Notes under the pieces: model-generated | The model's input: the letters and a program-made list of their open reading frames with translations, nothing else | Told to the model about the DNA's origin: nothing | Databases searched by the model: none | Made by a program: the position numbers and the translations under genes | NCBI RefSeq assembly: GCF_003363775.1 | Contig: NZ_CP031376.1 | Location: 744,001-808,000 of the forward strand | DNA from: Spiroplasma alleghenense | GTDB lineage: Bacteria > Bacillota_I > Bacilli_A > Mycoplasmatales > Mycoplasmataceae | Length of the DNA stretch: 64,000 nt | Reading direction: 5' to 3' | Part shown: positions 42,928 through 53,119 of the stretch, in pieces | Position numbering within the stretch: position 1 is the first letter of the stretch | Layout of the letters: every line of letters begins with the position of its first letter

Positions 42928-43686
42928 TTACTCTACTTCAATTATTAAAATCGACAGATTATCTGTTGACATGTTATCTTTTGCATCCTCGATTATTAAA
43001 TGAGCTTTTTCCTTCATTTTTTGCTTTGGATTTAATAGCGTACTTACAACAATATCCTCATCCATATAATCATGAACTCCATCAGTTGTTAAAATATAAA
43101 TACCTTTAGGATCTTCGATGAAATAAGTATCTATTCTTAATGTTTTAGCAGGTCCTAAAGCACTTGTAAGAACTTTTCAAAACGTAACTTCAGTCGCTTT
43201 ATCATACATTCCACTCATTTGAATATCTTTTCTTTCAGCTTCTGGAGTTGAATTTCACAGGTTTTGATCTTGAGAAACTTGAAATAAACGATTATCAACA
43301 ACTTTGTATGTTCTTGAATCACCAACATTAATAACATAAGCGCAGTTATTGGCGAAAAGAATTGCTGTCAAAGTGGTACCCATATCTTTTGTAGTTAAAT
43401 CTTGATCCGCATAATCAATCATATCATTTAAAATATCTGTAACAGAGTTTCTCAATCAACGGTTAATTTGATTATTATCTAGACCATCAAAATTTTGTGA
43501 TTCAAATATTTTAGCAAATTTATCAACAGCCATTTTACTGGCAACTTCACCATGGGCATGGCCACCCATTCCGTCACATACGATTCCAAATGCTTCTCCT
43601 CTTGAATTCTCAAAAAAGTCTAAGTTATCTTGATTCATTTTACGATAATTACCAATATCTGTAAGTTTTGCATGTTTGTATTTCAT
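42928..43686 (-). CDS. PP2C-type Ser/Thr protein phosphatase
   Basis: This 252-residue PPM-family phosphatase has the metal-binding motifs NYRKMNQDN, VCDGMGGHAHGEVAS, GTTLTA, VGDSRTYKV and TTDGVHDYM. It would reverse phosphorylation by the adjacent kinase. The gene overlaps rlmN (TAATG). The order rlmN-phosphatase-kinase-rsgA-rpe-thiN matches the conserved cluster of Gram-positive bacteria. Length is typical of PrpC/Stp. Confidence 0.94.
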
Positions 43687-44741
43687 TATTTTAATATCCC
43701 TTCTCTAATTGCTCGCAACTGACCACATGCCGCATCTATATCTGCGCCAAACTCTTTTCTTACTATGCAATTTATTTTTTTTGATTTTAATGCTTTGAAA
43801 AAATTATCTATATTTGTTGATTTTCTAAAAGGATTTTCGTGAACCTCATTATAAGGAATCAAGTTGACATAAGCATTTTTACCCTTAATTAAGGCGGCTA
43901 ATTGATGCGCACTCTCCACCGAGTCATTTACTTTATCAATTAAAATGTATTCAAAAGTAATTCTTCGATTAGTCTTGGCAATATAATAATCAACTGCTTC
44001 CATTAACTTAACCAGCGGAAAGGCCTTGTTAATTGGCATTATTTGATTTCTAATTTCATCATTTGGAGCGTGTAGCGAGATTGCTAGATTTGCTTGTAAT
44101 TGTAAATCTGCAAAAGCCTTTATTTTCGGAACTAATCCACAAGTTGATACTGTGATATGTCGAGCACCAATTCCAAAACCCTTAGGTGAATTTAAAATAT
44201 TAATAAAATTTAAGGTATTTTCATAATTATCTAAGGGTTCACCAATACCCATAACAACAATATGGCTAACTCGGTTTTTACCTGTAGTATCATTTGGGTA
44301 TTTGTTTTTCAAATATCGATTTACGTAGTAAACTTGAGCTACAATTTCATCCACATCTAAATTACGAATTTTTTTGATAATTCCTGAAGCACAGAAAGTA
44401 CAACCCATATTGCACCCAACTTGTGTAGTTACACAAACTGATTGACCATAAGATTGAGGCATTAGAACCGTCTCAATTGATCTGTTATCACAAAGTTTGA
44501 ATAAAAATTTAACCGTTCCGTCATTTGATTCTTGACAAACAAGCTCTTCTAACAATTGTGAATTAAAATTTTCATTTAGAAATTTTCTTAATTCTAAACT
44601 TAGGTTAGTCATTTTTTGAAAATCAAGCTCATTTTTTAAATAAATTCATTCAAAAATTTGATCAGCATTAAACTTCTTAAAATTATTTTCAGCAAGTAAA
44701 TCTTGCAATTGTTTATTAGTGTATTTTAAAATATTATTCAT
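43686..44741 (-). CDS. rlmN: dual-specificity rRNA/tRNA adenine C2 methyltransferase RlmN
   Basis: This 351-residue radical-SAM enzyme methylates A2503 of 23S rRNA and A37 of some tRNAs. CNMGCTFCASG is the CxxxCxxC cluster motif; MGIGEPLDN and the C-terminal CIVRKEFGADIDAACGQL (with the second methyl-carrying Cys) are present. The ATG follows AAGGAG. An extended -10 TGATATAAT lies 21 bases upstream. It needs Fe-S clusters supplied by the suf system. Confidence 0.96.
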
Positions 44742-44761
44742 TGCAAAAAATCTCCTTTTTA

Positions 44762-44770
44762 ATTATATCA
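44762..44770 (-). promoter_or_regulatory. extended -10 promoter of rlmN
   Basis: TGATATAAT on the minus strand, with TATAAT at 44762-44767. Confidence 0.6.
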
Positions 44771-44813
44771 TAGTTGTTAGCTTAAAAAGTTTAAAACAAG
44801 GAGTATCTAAATA

Positions 44814-44836
44814 ATAAAAAATCCCCAAAGGGACTT
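44814..44836 (-). terminator. terminator after surface-protein gene
   Basis: On the minus-strand RNA, AAGUCCC pairs with GGGAUUU (one G-U) around a 4-base loop, followed by a U-run, 10 bases after the stop. Confidence 0.7.
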
Positions 44837-44845
44837 CTAATATAT

Positions 44846-46522
44846 TTAATTTAATCGGTCTCTGGTTACTTCTTTATTATTATGATTTGCTTTTATCATT
44901 TTTTTGATGTATAGAATTGCAGCTCCAAGTACTATTGATCCCAATGTTGAAGAACCGACAATTATCATAATTTCTTTTATTTTTTTTGAATTGCTATCAA
45001 CTACGCTAGTTTTAGCATTTAATAAAATATCTATTTTACTCTCCCCCTTTAACAAATTTGAAATTGGTTTTATTAAAATACTACCTCTATTTACTGGTGA
45101 ATTACTTCTTGACTTTTCAAAAACCCTTTCTAATTTAAAATCTTTATTAATTGTTAGAAACTCAATTTTAGATTCATCTCTTATTAATTTGGTTATTTGT
45201 TCAGTAATAAAATCCCTATTTAAATCTTGCTGCTCTAATTTAATTTCTTTTTGACTAATTAAGCTCAAGTCAAAAGGCTCATTTGTAACTAACGGCTTTG
45301 GTAAAATTACTGATTCAGGTAGCTTAAGTTCATTAGCTACGGGTCTAACACTTGGTTCTATCAAAGGTTTTGTCACAGCCAAGCTTGTTGGTTTGGTCTC
45401 GGCAACTAAATTAGGTTTTATTAGAGGTTTGTTTGTGAAATTATCAATTGTGGTATCTCCTGAAATTTCATTAGTTACGTTGGAATTTTCTGTCTTTTCA
45501 TTTGCATTTTCTTTTAAATGTTTATCGTAATTAATATTTAATTCAACAATAATTTGAGTTTTATTTATTATTTTATTTAAATCTGAGGAAGAAACCTCAA
45601 TGGTAAATTTTAAGACTTTTTGATTGTTTTTTATAGCAGTTTCAATCAAATCATATGGTAAAGTACTTATCAAAAATTCAGTATCTAAGTTAAGCTCTCT
45701 ATTTAAATTTTTATTAACTAGATCTTGAATTTTTCTATTAAGATTTTTTTTATTTTCGATCGAATTCAAATACGATTGAATTTCCAAGGTAATTGTTTGT
45801 TTTTTAACTTTGCTTAAATCAATAAACTCATGTTTCATTTTAGATGCAGCAACATTTATGTATTCAATTCTAAGATCTGAAGCTTCAAAGTCGGCCCTTC
45901 CTTGTTTAAATAAAGTATTTCTTCAGGGATCTTTTCTCATGCTTATACTGTGCTTTAGGTTCACTCTTATTTTTCCTAAATCTAAAAAGTTTTTGTAATT
46001 TATTTCAGCTTTATAAGTAATATTGCTATAAGGGGTACCTTTTATAGCGTGAACAAGATTGTAATACCTTTCTTCCATATCAAAATCAACACTGATGTCA
46101 TTGTGATAACTGTTACTTTCGTATTCTCCATATATATTTATTCTTGAAAAATTTATTAAATAATTAAATCTAAATCTCGCTCTTGAAACATTTTCCATAT
46201 CTCACTTCAAATCTGAGTACTTAATATCAAAGTTATAGTCATCTGAATCTTCTGGATATGCTTTTTCAAAAAAACCAGGAACAGAGTCAACTTTTATAGG
46301 TCTGGCTCAAATAGAACTTTTTAAATTAATTTTTTTTCAATCCATAACAGATTTTCTTGAGGATATAAAATTTTTATTTATAGGCTTCGGTCTGCCAATC
46401 GGTTGTTCTTGCAGGAATTCTTTTGCTCCTTTGTCAATATAATGAAAGTTTGTCATAAATAAAGGGCTTAATAAAAAAAATAGGGTGATAAATTTATACA
46501 ATAGTAAATAACTGGTTCTCAT
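44846..46522 (-). CDS. putative surface protein, 558 aa, tandem paralogue B
   Basis: An N-terminal signal segment (residues ~5-25) and a C-terminal membrane helix (residues ~525-545) followed by a basic tail make this a type I membrane protein with about 500 residues outside. Residues ~75-170 share PGFFEKAYPED with the neighbouring paralogue. The middle is Pro/Thr-rich. The part before the C-terminal helix shares KDFKLE, EQITKLI and LLKGESKIDILL with the paralogue. There is no lipobox. The ATG follows AGGAG within a leader duplicated at the paralogue. No known family recognised; adhesin-like architecture. Confidence 0.8.
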
Positions 46523-46557
46523 TTTTTAAAATCTCCTATAAATAATTCGCAAAAAAA
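46520..46557 (-). repeat. 38-bp direct repeat, copy 1 (leader of paralogue B)
   Basis: These 38 bases (start codon, spacer, AGGAG RBS and GCGAATTATTTA upstream of it) are identical to 48543-48580. Confidence 0.95.
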
Positions 46558-46584
46558 GCAAGAAATCTCAATATTTCTTGCTTT
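46555..46584 (-). terminator. terminator between the two surface-protein genes
   Basis: A perfect 12-bp stem AAAGCAAGAAAT/ATTTCTTGCTTT with a 6-base loop is followed by U's. It ends only about 30 bases before the next ATG. Confidence 0.85.
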
Positions 46585-46598
46585 AATTTTTAATTCAA

Positions 46599-48545
46599 CT
46601 AATCTTCTAAATTTTCTTTTTTGATCGGCTTGGATTTAATCATTCTTGTAATGTACCAAACGGCTGTACCCAAAACTATTAAACCCAAAATTGAAGCTCC
46701 TGCCAGAATCATTATTTGGTTTATTTTTTTCGAATTTGTCTCACTATTATTAGTTTTATCATTTATTAAGATATCTATTTTATTTTCTCCTTTTAGCATT
46801 TTTGAAACTGGAGTTATTAAAATACTGAGATTATTTTCAGATGAACCGCTTTTCAACTGTTCTGTTAATTTTTCCAATTTAAAATCTTTATTAATTGTTA
46901 AGGACTCTATTTTAGATTCATCTTTTATTAATTTGGTTATTTGTTCAATTACAAAATCTTTGTTTAAATCTTTTTGATCTAATTTAATTTCCTTTTGAAT
47001 AAGCAAATTTAAGTCAAAAGAAATATTTTCACCAACTGGTATGTCTTCATCAGTTTCATTAATGACAGGTTTAGGAATCTGAACTAATGAAGTTGGTATT
47101 TTATTTGGTTTGGTTGCCGGTATTGGATTTGAATTAGTAGGATTTGGTGGAATTGTTACCAAATTATTTGAAGCATTCAAAATTTCCATTGAAGGTTCTG
47201 AAGTTTCTATTTTTATGTTATTAAGTACTTCTGGTTTCTGAACTTGTGAATTTTCTGGTTTTTTAATTGGTTTTTCAAATTCAAAAGTATCTTTAATTTC
47301 ATTTTCCTGAACAGTTTCAATTTCTGGCTCAGGAATCGGAAAGAAAATCGATTCTAAAAGTGCATGAACATAAGGTTTTGTAGGTCCATTTTTTATAGGT
47401 TCAGGCTTAGTTATCAGGATTGGAGAAGGAATTCCAACTGGTTTTTTCTCAGGTTCTTGTTTTGACATAGACTGTTCTACATCTTTTTCTGGTTCTTTGG
47501 TTAAAGATTCGCTATCTAATAAACCTTTTTCTTTCAAATACTGATCATATTTAAATTCCAAATTAACTTTTATCTTGGATTTGTTTTTGATTTTTACTGA
47601 ATCAGCTCCCGAAACTTCAATATCAAAGACAATATTTTTTTCTTGATTGTTAATTGCGTTCAAAATTAAATCAACTGGTATTTCGCTTATTGAAAATTTT
47701 AAATTTATTTTTAATTGCTTATTTATAATTTCATTTATCGCACTTTCAATAACTTCCTTGATTTTTTTTCTATTTTCGATTGCTGTAAAATGAGCTTGAA
47801 AATCGATTGAAATTTTTTCAAAATTTATTTTACTTAAATCTAACGTTTCTTGCTCAATTACTTTTTGTTTTTTTGGAACATACTCGATTACAAAATTAGA
47901 AATACTAAAACTCGCTTCTGATTCAATATATAAAGTTTCTCTTCAAGGATTTTTTACCATTTCAGTACTGTGTTTCATTTCTAAACTCACGTATTCAGAA
48001 GTAAAATTATTATCAATACACATTGATGCAAAATACTTAACCTTACTATTAGGATTTCCTTTGGAAGTGTCCGCGACTACCGTCGGATATTCAGCAGAGT
48101 TTTTAACAATCGGGATTGAAAATATTTTATTAAAAAACTTACTTTCTAATTTTCCGTAAGCATTTCTAACAAATCACTTTGCTGAATAGTCCATTTTAAA
48201 ATTGGCAGCAAGATAGTTATTTTTGCTAAATTCTGTATTTTTATAACTAAATGTGAATTTATCAGATTTTTCATCTCTTGGATATGCTTTTTGAAAAAAC
48301 CCGGGATTTGCTTTTATGCTCACTCTTGGAACATTCATAGTTTTATTTCTGTTCAATTCAATCGTTTTATATTCGCTTTTTTTAAATTTACGAGTCGTAT
48401 TCAAATTTAAAGACCTACTCATATTCGGTTCGATAAAATCTTTTCTGTTATCTTTAATTATTAAATTATTGCTAATACCCAATAAGGGACTTGATATTAA
48501 AAAAGGTGTTAATATTTTATAACCTAATAAATAGTTGGCTTTCAT
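46599..48545 (-). CDS. putative surface protein, 648 aa, tandem paralogue A
   Basis: The architecture equals the neighbour: an N-terminal signal segment (MKANYLLGYKILTPFLISS), PGFFQKAYPRD near residue 80, a long Pro/Glu/Lys-rich middle (residues ~320-470), and a C-terminal membrane helix with a basic tail. Two related ~100-residue segments (about 225-330 and 495-595) have a similar strand pattern, so the ectodomain may hold two copies of one domain. Two TGA codons read as Trp. No family recognised. It follows rsmB, after a hairpin. Exposed on the cell surface by prediction. Confidence 0.8.
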
Positions 48546-48580
48546 TTTTTAAAATCTCCTATAAATAATTCGCAAAAAAA
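48543..48580 (-). repeat. 38-bp direct repeat, copy 2 (leader of paralogue A)
   Basis: Identical to 46520-46557, including the RBS and start codon. Confidence 0.95.
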
Positions 48581-48608
48581 AACAAAAAATACCAAAATTT
48601 CTTGTTTT
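48574..48608 (-). terminator. terminator-like hairpin between rsmB and paralogue A
   Basis: On the minus-strand RNA, AAAACAAGAAAU pairs with AUUUUUUGUUUU (one G-U) around a 6-base loop, followed by a U-run. It is the counterpart of the hairpin at 46555-46584. Confidence 0.75.
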
Positions 48609-49875
48609 AATTATTTTTAGTTAACTTACAAATATAAAAGCCGTCAGTATTTTTTTCAAATCCAAAAATTTGAATTTCCTCAAGAACAACCGCTTTTTCA
48701 TTATTTTCTTGTAATAGTTTTATCTGGTTTTGATTCTCATCAAGATTGATAGTGCAAGTAGAGTAGACCATTTCCCCTCCAGGTTTTAATAATTCAAAAG
48801 CTCTTTGTAGTAATTTTTTTTGAGTTTGATAAATATTTTGTAAATGCTCAGTGGTAAATGATTGAAGTTTAATTTCTGGCTTACGCTTTAAGACACCAAA
48901 TCCCGAACAAGGGGCATCCAAAACAATGTAGTCAAATTGGTTTTCACCAACTATTTGGGATGCATCTTGATTAATAATTTTGACATTTTCAACTCCAAGT
49001 CGAGCAATGTTTTGATTGATTAACTTTATTTTTTTTTCACTAATTTCACAACCAGTAATTTGAGCTTGATTATTTGTTAAAGCTGCTAAGTGAGTTAATT
49101 TACCTCCCGGAGCTGAACACATATCCAAAATTTTACTATTTGGTTGAGGATTTAAAACTTGACAAACCAAAGCTGAAGCCTCATCTTGAATAGTAATTTC
49201 CCCATCCTTGAATAAATCTGAGTCAATTACACTACGTTCTGAAATCAATGAATCATGACAGACCTCAGAATATTTAAAGTTATATTCTTCATGATAGCGT
49301 TTAAAAATATCATCAATATTCCCTTTTAAAGAGTTAACTCGAACAGCAATTTTAGCCTTCTGTAAAGAATTTTCTGCCACCTTTAAGGCAACATCTAAAC
49401 TATAATCACGAGATATTTTTTTAAATAATCAGAAAGGAAAACTTAAACTTAGTGGTTTAATATTTTGTTTATTTTTTATATCAACTTTTAGCAGTTCTTT
49501 TTGCTCTGTTAAAAATCTTTTTAACACTCCATTAACCAAACCGGCAAATTTCGGTGTTACTTGCTTGGTTAATTCAACCGCTTCATTAACAATTGCATAA
49601 TCAGGAATATTTTTTAAATGAATCATTTGAAAAACACTCATTCATAAAATAACTTGAATTTTTTTTGGAGTCTTATCGGGATTAATTAATTTATTAACAA
49701 CATACTCAATAAAAATTTTGTGTTTTATTGTTCCATAAACTAGTGTGTAAATGAACTGCTTATCAACTGAGGAAATTTGTTTAGCACTAGAAATTTTACT
49801 CAACAAAACATTAGAATATTGTTTGTTTAAAAAAACTTCAAAAAGAATTTCTAATGCTTGCTTACGACTATTCAT
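48607..49875 (-). CDS. rsmB: 16S rRNA (cytosine-967-C5)-methyltransferase
   Basis: This 422-residue protein has an N-terminal NusB-like domain (residues ~1-140) and a C-terminal Fmu/Sun methyltransferase domain. DMCSAPGGKLTHLA is the SAM site; DAPCSGFGVLKRKPEI and STCTINLDEN carry the catalytic cysteines. Several TGA codons read as Trp. The ATG is 9 bases after gmk, with AGGAGAG as RBS. Confidence 0.95.
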
Positions 49876-49884
49876 AATGCTCTC

Positions 49885-50778
49885 CTAATCTAATTTAGTT
49901 TGTTTCAAACTGAAAAAATCAACTTCTAACATTAATTTTTCAACTTTTTTACTAATAAAATCTTTATCAACCAAACTGTTAACAAACCCGTGGGCTAAAA
50001 CATCCTCATAAATACGATCACTTAAAATTACAGTTAAATGGTTCATGAAATCAAAATCTTCACTTTTAACACGATGATTATCTTCAACTAATTCTAAAAC
50101 ATTTAATTTTCAATTCTCTACAAAGTATAAGTAACGCATTGTAATAACCTCTTTAACAACACCAAATAAGTATCAATAGCGACTTTGACGAGCGTCACTA
50201 CATAGAGCATCTTCTTTTTGCAAAACATCTTTGATTTTATCAACGGCATTAATTAAGTTATCATTTTCAATTACATACTGATAGTTTCATTTCAACGGGA
50301 TTTCTAATAAAGCCTTGTCCATACGTTGTTTGATTATTTCCGAACTTTCAGTTCCTCTTTTTTTAATACGATTTTTTAACTCAGTTAAACTTGGGGGCAT
50401 TAAGAAAATTGATAGAATTTCTTTCTTAGTATCTTGAGCTAAAACTTGCATCGCCCCTTTTACTTCAATTTCTAAAATAACATTTTTACCAGCTTGAATT
50501 TGTTCGTAAACATAAGATTTTGGAGTCCCATAGTAATTACCAATAAATTCTGCACATTCAATAAAGGCATCTTTTTTAATCTGTTCTTCAAAATATTCTC
50601 TGGTAACAAAGAAGTAATTAACCCCGTCAACTTCACCTTCTCGTGGTGCTCTTGTGGTCATTGAAACTGAATAAGTTAAATTCAGATTTTTATCTTTAAA
50701 CAATTCATTATTAACACTTCCTTTACCCACGCCACTTGGTCCAGAGAGAATGATAATCCTACCAGGTTTTTGTTTCAT
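49885..50778 (-). CDS. gmk: guanylate kinase with C-terminal extension
   Basis: Residues 1-205 form a standard guanylate kinase that makes GDP from GMP: P-loop GPSGVGKGS, SMTTRAPREGEVDGVNYFF, EIEVKGAMQV and MPPSLTELKNRI. About 90 further residues (after VLQKEDALCSDA) continue in frame to a TAG at 49885; they are not part of the family and resemble nothing I recognise. The continuation is helical and acidic, with three TGA codons as Trp. The gene abuts rsmD directly. Length is 297 residues compared with the usual ~205. Confidence 0.92.
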
Positions 50779-51339
50779 TTAATTTTCCTCCAATCGAAAT
50801 AAGTAAAAATGTTTATTTTTAAAATCTTTATATTTTAACAAGTTAAGGTTTTTAATTTTATCTAAGTCTAGTTTTTCTGGAGCCTCAGTTAAAATTACAC
50901 CATTAACTGCTAAAATATTTTGCTGACTAATCTTTTCAAAAAATTCATAATAATAATTAATTTGTGGAAATGGTGGATCTAAATAAATCAAATCAACTTG
51001 CTTTTTAGTTTCTCCCAAGTAATCCAAAACTCGTTTGAAATCTCAGTTAAAAATTTTGTAATCCTGTTCAGAAATTGTTCGTAAATTTTTCTTAACTACT
51101 TGTAAGGCGGGGGCATGTCAATCGTTTATATAAGCAAATTTGATTCCGCGACTTAAACCTTCAATTGATAAAGCTCCGCTCCCGGCAAATAAATCCAATG
51201 AAACTTTATTTTCGTAAATGAATCAATTTGATAAGATATTAAACATATCCTCTTTTACTCGCGCACTTGTTGGACGAGTGTTTTGACCCTCAAGTGCAAT
51301 TAATTGACGACCACGATATTTTCCGCTAATAACCTTCAT
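50779..51339 (-). CDS. rsmD: 16S rRNA (guanine-966-N2)-methyltransferase
   Basis: This 186-residue protein has [13 protein letters not shown] at the start, the SAM motif [18 protein letters not shown], and the catalytic YLDPPF, all typical of RsmD. Several Trp are encoded by TGA. The ATG follows TAGGTG. It is first in the rsmD-gmk-rsmB operon and divergent from def. Confidence 0.94.
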
Positions 51340-51415
51340 TTCACACCTACTATTAAATAATTATACTAAAATTCCACCTGTAAGACTATTTTTTATGTGA
51401 TTAAAATAAAATAAT

Positions 51416-51424
51416 TGCTATAAT
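51416..51424 (+). promoter_or_regulatory. extended -10 promoter of def
   Basis: TGCTATAAT, identical to the element before the HIT gene, 24 bases before the ATG. Confidence 0.6.
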
Positions 51425-51447
51425 TATCAAAGTAAGAGGTTAAAACT

Positions 51448-52050
51448 ATGGATATGACTTATAAAGATTTACTACAAAGCGAACGCCCCACTAACAAATG
51501 ATTAGTTAAGGACACAAATCCACAAATCATTCGTGCCACTAGTGAGGATGTTTTAGTTCCCTTGAATGAGGAAAATAATTTGGTAATGCAAAAACTAATT
51601 GATTTTGTGAGATTGAGTCAGTGTAAAACTTTAAATCAAAAAAATAATGGTGACTATTTACGTCCAGCCGTTGGTTTAGCAGCTCCTCAAATTGGTAGCA
51701 ATACCAATATGTTTTTTGCCCGTTTTGAATGAGGTGAAGGTGAGGAACCCGAAGAATTTGCCATTATTAATGGTAAAATAACTGCTTCAAGTCCACAAAT
51801 TGTGGCTCTTGATGGTGGTGAAGGATGCTTAAGTGTGGATAGTGATCACGAAGGCATTGTTCCTCGTAGTTATAAAATTAGTGTCACTGGTATTGATTAT
51901 TTTACTGGTCAACTAGTAGAATATAACCTTAGAGGTTATAAAGCTGTGGTATTTCAACACGAACTTCAACATAATCAAGGACGTTTATACTATGATTTAA
52001 TCAATGAAAAAGACCCCAGTTTTGTTGGGGACGATTGAATCTTATTATAG
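51448..52050 (+). CDS. def: peptide deformylase
   Basis: This 200-residue metalloenzyme removes the formyl group from new proteins. All three motifs are present: GLAAPQIG, EGCLSVD and the metal site HELQH. The start ATG has AAGAGGT 9 bases upstream. Its last six bases overlap the convergent unknown gene at 52045. A TGA (Trp) is the fourth codon from the end. The insert around residue 85 (WGEGEEPEEF) is like other mollicute and Gram-positive type-2 deformylases. Confidence 0.95.
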
Positions 52051-52581
52051 TACTTGCTTAGCAAATAATGCTCAAGCACTGATTTCTAGCATTTTCTTTT
52101 GAATTTGTAACAAATTAGAATCAGAAGTATGAGTTTCACTTTCAAACTGTTCATTATTAATATTTAATTGGTCAAACACGAGTTTTACGGTTTGGCTTTT
52201 TTTATTATCTTCAATCAAGACCTTGCAAGCTAAGTTAATCAAAATCCCGTCAAAAACTTTTATTAAATCAAGGTTTTGTAAATCTAATCTTTTTTCTTGA
52301 ACTTTTTGATCAAATTCAGTTAAAAACACATCAAACTCGTCTTGATTTTTTCTAATAAAAATTGGAGTCAGTGAAGACTTGCTGTTTATAATACTTGTAT
52401 AACTAAAATTCATTTGATCATCTAAAGCAATAATTAAAATTTCAATAATTACTGCTAACTGGTTGTCATAGATTTGTTCAATTTTGCGGGTTTTTAAATC
52501 TAAATACTCATTAATCAAAATAATGAGTTTTTCGTTTAATAAGCTATTAACTTGTTTAAATAAATCGTTTTTTCAAGACAT
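52045..52581 (-). CDS. hypothetical protein, 178 aa
   Basis: No family recognised. The protein looks cytoplasmic and helical, with a hydrophobic stretch around residues 40-52 (AVIIEILIIAL) that is short for a membrane helix. The third codon is TGA (Trp). The gene starts 6 bases after a small membrane protein gene and is probably translated with it. It ends overlapping def by 6 bases. Confidence 0.65.
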
Positions 52582-52587
52582 CTTAAC

Positions 52588-52926
52588 CTACTCCATTCAT
52601 TTTGAATTTTCACCACGACAAAATTTATCAAGTTCTTGAGCTTGGTTAAAAAGTTTTTCATCAATAATGTCATTACCTAATTGAGATTTAATGAAGTGGA
52701 TTTTAGCATAATGTGGATTTTTTAAAGATAATGTTTTTTTTCTTTGATTTCTTTGAGCTTGAAGTTTACGGTCAACATTTTTTGTATGCTTGACACGAGC
52801 CAAAAATCTGGAAGTCAAAAATCACAATATTAAACTTGTAAAAAGACCGCCTAAAAGTCCAGATAGAGTATCTAATCCGAACTGTTGTCATTGCTCTTGG
52901 GTTACTAAAAGTACTAAAAAATCCAT
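52588..52926 (-). CDS. small membrane protein, 112 aa
   Basis: One hydrophobic helix (about residues 17-38, LSGLLGGLFTSLILWFLTSRF) sits after a short N-terminus; the rest is a basic cytoplasmic domain rich in Lys, Arg and Gln. The ATG follows AAGGAG, and the promoter TTGCTT-18-TATAAT precedes it. No family recognised. It is followed closely by another unknown gene and is divergent from RNase J. Confidence 0.7.
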
Positions 52927-52945
52927 GTTAAATTCTCCTTGATTA

Positions 52946-52975
52946 ATTATAAACACTTTTACTAACGCAAAGCAA
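52946..52975 (-). promoter_or_regulatory. promoter of small membrane protein operon
   Basis: On the minus strand TTGCTT (52970-52975), 18 bases, then TATAAT (52946-52951). Confidence 0.55.
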
Positions 52976-53119
52976 TTATTAATAAATAAAAATAATAATT
53001 ATCAAATTAATATTATTATTTTATGATAATATCTTAATAAGTTATGCATACTAACAAACAAAGAGTTTAAATAATAAAAAAGCTTGTAAATTACAATTAA
53101 AAACGGAAGGAAAATAAAA

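Noticed and set aside
46520-48580. Insertion-sequence terminal repeats
   Set aside because: The 38-bp repeats are direct, lie exactly at RBS/start positions of paralogues, and enclose no transposase.
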